Shown here piece after piece: positions 6,860 through 9,017 of a stretch of DNA of 9,017 nucleotides (positions within the stretch are counted from its first letter, which is position 1; every line of letters begins with the position of its first letter). The stretch spans positions 1 to 9,017 of the forward strand of contig CAZXCT010000052.1 in the NCBI GenBank assembly GCA_964639395.1. The letters run 5' to 3'. The notes under the pieces were generated by a model. That model searched no databases and was not told where the DNA came from. It saw only the letters and a program-made list of their open reading frames with translations. A program made the translations under genes and the position numbers. Origin of the DNA: ATZT02 sp964639395. Lineage in GTDB: Bacteria > Actinomycetota > Actinomycetes > S36-B12 > UBA5976.

Positions 6860-8215
6860 TTATTTAGTTACAAATTGATCAGTAACTGCTAAAGCTTTAT
6901 CTAAAATCTCTAAGCCCTCTAAAACTTCATCTTTAGATACATTGCAAGGTGGCACAACGTGGGTGCGATTCATATTTACAAAAGGCATTAACCCGAGATT
7001 CTTACACTCTGCGGTGAATTTAGCCATTGGTGCTGCGGCTTCACCGGCTGCGTTATAAGGGATGAGCGGTTCTTTAGTTTTGCGATTTTTAACTAGTTCA
7101 ATTGCCCAAAAAACTCCAAGCCCTCGCACCTCACCAATTGACGGGTGCTTATCTTTTAGATTTTCAAGCCCTGGCTTAATTACTTCTTCACCAATTTTTT
7201 TAGCATTCTCTACTATCTTTTCTTCTTTCATCGCATCAATAGTTGCAACTACACTCGCGGTCGCTAGCGGGTGACCTGAATAAGTTAATCCACCCGGGAA
7301 TACCTTGTCGACGAAAGTTTTATAAATTTCATTGGCAATAACTACCCCACCTACTGGGATATAACCAGAATTTGAACCTTTTGCAAAAACAATTAGATCT
7401 GGTTGAGCGTTCCAGTTATCAAAAGCAAACCATGCACCGGTTCTGCCAAATCCAGCCATTACTTCATCAGCAATCCAAAGAATTTCATACTTGTCACAAA
7501 TTTTTCGCACTCCCTCTAAATAGCCCGGGGTGGGAGCAAGAATTCCAGCTGTTCCAACAACTGTTTCTATTGCAATTGCTCCGATAGTTGAGGGGCCTTC
7601 CATAATGATTGTGTTCTCTAAGTATTCGAGCGCTCTTTCAGTTTCTTCTTCTGGTGAAGTTGACCAAAATGGTGAGCGGTAAGGGTAGGGGCCAAAAAAG
7701 TGAATTACTCCATAAGCAAATTCATTTGGCCAGCGTCTTGGGTCACCTGTCATTTGAATAGCAGTACCAGTATTGCCATGATAAGAACGGTAAAAACTTA
7801 AGACTTTATGTTTTCTTGTGTGAATGCGAGCCATCCGGACTGCATTTTCAATTGCATCTGCCCCACCATTTGTAAAAAACACATGGCTCATATTTTTAGG
7901 TGAGAGGTCAATAATTCTTTTTGCTGCCTCACCTCTCATATCATTTGCATGCTGCGGGGCAATAGTGGTTAATTTTGCTGCTTGATCTTGAATAGCTTTA
8001 ATAACTTTTGGATGCTGGTGTCCAATATTGGTATTAACTAATTGGCTAGAAAAATCTAAATATTTTTTACCTTCATAATCCCAAAAATATGAGCCTTGGG
8101 CTTGCGCAATTGGCAAAGGTTTAATGGCTCCTTGCGCGCTCCATGAATGAAATACATGAGCACGATCAAGGTCGTAGACTCTTTGACCCTCTGCTGGGTT
8201 AGGTGTGAAATCCAT
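6860..8215 (-). CDS. Class III PLP-dependent aminotransferase, substrate unassigned
   Basis: Fold type I, class III aminotransferase of 451 residues from the ATG at 8215, within the normal range for omega-amino-acid:pyruvate transaminases. Numbered two higher (from the in-frame GTG at 8221), the visible landmarks are FTNGGADAIENAVRMAR (116-132, PLP phosphate loop), YRSYHGNT (144-151, aromatic stacking on PLP), WIADEVMAGFGRTG (249-262, Asp252 to the pyridine nitrogen), FAKGSNSGYIPVGGV (279-293, Lys281 as the Schiff-base lysine) and GGLTYSGHPLA (310-320). The ATG is preferred because AAGG lies five bases upstream, while the GTG would sit inside that site. The family includes beta-alanine, taurine, GABA and alanine-glyoxylate transaminases; sequence alone does not decide between them. 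It lies nine bases after purA and two before purD, so it is almost certainly co-transcribed. Supply of glycine to PurD is a possible role but is only inference. Confidence 0.9.
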   Translation of the reverse strand: MDFTPNPAEGQRVYDLDRAHVFHSWSAQGAIKPLPIAQAQGSYFWDYEGKKYLDFSSQLVNTNIGHQHPKVIKAIQDQAAKLTTIAPQHANDMRGEAAKRIIDLSPKNMSHVFFTNGGADAIENAVRMARIHTRKHKVLSFYRSYHGNTGTAIQMTGDPRRWPNEFAYGVIHFFGPYPYRSPFWSTSPEEETERALEYLENTIIMEGPSTIGAIAIETVVGTAGILAPTPGYLEGVRKICDKYEILWIADEVMAGFGRTGAWFAFDNWNAQPDLIVFAKGSNSGYIPVGGVVIANEIYKTFVDKVFPGGLTYSGHPLATASVVATIDAMKEEKIVENAKKIGEEVIKPGLENLKDKHPSIGEVRGLGVFWAIELVKNRKTKEPLIPYNAAGEAAAPMAKFTAECKNLGLMPFVNMNRTHVVPPCNVSKDEVLEGLEILDKALAVTDQFVTK

Positions 8216-8218
8216 AGC

Positions 8219-8224
8219 CACCTT
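8219..8224 (-). promoter_or_regulatory. Ribosome binding site of the aminotransferase (AAGGTG)
   Basis: In coding direction the sequence after the purA stop reads AAGGTGGCTATG. The AAGG core lies five bases before the ATG at 8215, which argues against the overlapping GTG at 8221 as the start. Confidence 0.55.
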
Positions 8225-9017
8225 CTAATTTATTAGATCTCTAATTGAAATTACCGCATCTCTATGTTGACCTACCCCAACAGCACTTATTGGCGCATTT
8301 GAGGCCTTTTCTAAAAACGCTAAATACTTTTGAGCATTTTTTGGAAGATCATCAATTTGTCGGGCGCTTGAAATATCTTCACTCCAACCAGGTAAATACT
8401 CATAAATTGGTTTGGCATGATGAAACTCAGTTTGGGTATCAGGGATTTCTTCAGTTGTCTTACCTTCAATTTCATATGCAACACAAACTGGGATTTGTTT
8501 AAATCCACTCAACACATCTAGTTTTGTTACAAAGAAATCTGTTAAGCCATTTACTCGCGTTGCAAACTTTGCTACTGGTGCATCAAACCAACCGCAACGA
8601 CGAGGTCTGCCGGTAGTTGTTCCTCTTTCTCCACCAATTTCTCGCAGTCTTTCTCCATCTGCATCAAATAATTCTGTCGGGAATGGACCTGAGCCAACTC
8701 GTGTGGTGTACGCCTTAAGAATTCCGATAACTCTAGTTATTTGAGTGGGGCCGATACCAGAGCCAGTGGCAGCGCCACCGGCGGTTGGATTTGAAGAAGT
8801 TACAAAAGGATATGTGCCATGGTCAACATCTAAGAGTGTGCCTTGACCGCCTTCAAGCAATACATTTTTATTTTCTTTTAGTGCGTTATTTAAAGTCAAG
8901 CTAGTATTTGTAACATACGGTTTAATTTTTTCTGCGTAGCCTAATAATTGCTCAACTACTTCTTCAGCATTAATTGCGCTTCGATTGTAAACTTTTACTA
9001 AGACTTGATTTTTTGCA
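8225..9017 (-). CDS. purA: Adenylosuccinate synthetase, 5' end cut by window edge
   Basis: Makes adenylosuccinate from IMP and aspartate with GTP hydrolysis, the first step of the AMP branch; PurB, encoded downstream, does the second. The visible part is the C-terminal 264 codons of a protein normally about 425-430 long, and the frame stays open to the edge at 9017, so the N-terminal GTP-binding and catalytic part is outside. Motifs in order: KVYNRSAINAEEVVEQLLGY, VLLEGGQGTLLDVDHGTYPF, VTSSNPTAGGAATGSGIGP, TTGRPRRCGWFDA, ATRVNGLTDFFVTKLDVLSG (TKLDVL is the guanine-recognition motif) and FHHAKPIYEYLPGW. The Leu encoded by TTG at 8899 is internal, not a start. Near the C-terminus GVGQHRD stands where relatives usually have GVGPxR. 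The TAG stop lies nine bases before the aminotransferase start. Confidence 0.97.
   Translation of the reverse strand, partial: AKNQVLVKVYNRSAINAEEVVEQLLGYAEKIKPYVTNTSLTLNNALKENKNVLLEGGQGTLLDVDHGTYPFVTSSNPTAGGAATGSGIGPTQITRVIGILKAYTTRVGSGPFPTELFDADGERLREIGGERGTTTGRPRRCGWFDAPVAKFATRVNGLTDFFVTKLDVLSGFKQIPVCVAYEIEGKTTEEIPDTQTEFHHAKPIYEYLPGWSEDISSARQIDDLPKNAQKYLAFLEKASNAPISAVGVGQHRDAVISIRDLIN

Noticed and set aside
6478..6867. Open 129-codon plus-strand frame with hydrophobic, Ala-rich composition
   Set aside because: It is antisense to the N-terminal domain of purD; the alanine and isoleucine richness is the complement of purD codons, and there is no ribosome site or family match.
8320..8508. 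Second minus-strand frame inside purA
   Set aside because: It overlaps the canonical purA frame, which carries TKLDVL and the other family motifs; this alternative frame is Lys-rich with no motif.
8225..8899. purA read as a complete 224-residue gene starting at TTG 8899
   Set aside because: The frame continues upstream to the window edge with recognisable PurA sequence (KVYNRSAINAEEVVEQLLGY), so that TTG is an internal leucine and the gene is cut by the window.

Overview
This window is a tightly packed run of purine-biosynthesis genes, all on the minus strand. It is most likely from a streamlined, AT-rich actinobacterium. The PurL, PurS, PurB, PurC and PurA sequences carry actinobacterial-type motifs (for example the PurB loop GSSAMPHKVNARSSE, a separate PurS, and a small-type PurL). 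The DNA is AT-rich by eye (roughly 40% GC), and gene spacing is between -8 and +11 bases except at one junction. That combination resembles freshwater acI (Nanopelagicales-like) or similar planktonic Actinomycetota. The lineage is inferred from memory of families, not from a search.

In transcription order (high to low coordinates) the layout is: purA (5' end outside the window, stop at 8225); a class III PLP aminotransferase (8215-6860); purD (6857-5613); purB (5608-4193); purC (4191-3589, broken by an assembly gap); galE (3596-2637); purS (2601-2362); purQ (2365-1949, broken by an assembly gap); purL (1946 to the window edge, 3' end outside). There is no stretch of 300 bases without a gene. 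The only spacer longer than about 11 bases is the 35 bases between galE and purS. No RNA gene, mobile element, CRISPR array, clear terminator or riboswitch was seen.

Together the genes cover PurD (GAR formation), PurL/PurQ/PurS (the FGAM synthase complex), PurC and PurB (SAICAR formation and cleavage), and the AMP branch PurA plus PurB. The steps of PurF, PurN/T, PurM, PurE/K and PurH are not in this window. Two genes are not purine enzymes: an aminotransferase of unassigned substrate between purA and purD, and a UDP-glucose 4-epimerase that overlaps the end of purC. Their close packing makes co-transcription likely.

Two runs of exactly 100 N (2069-2168 in purQ, 3769-3868 in purC) are placeholder gaps. 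Comparison with normal family lengths says each hides roughly 120-130 residues, so the true gaps are longer than drawn. I see no novel system here. The points worth a second look are the two non-purine genes, the undersized gaps, and some substitutions in conserved motifs of PurL, PurD and PurA.
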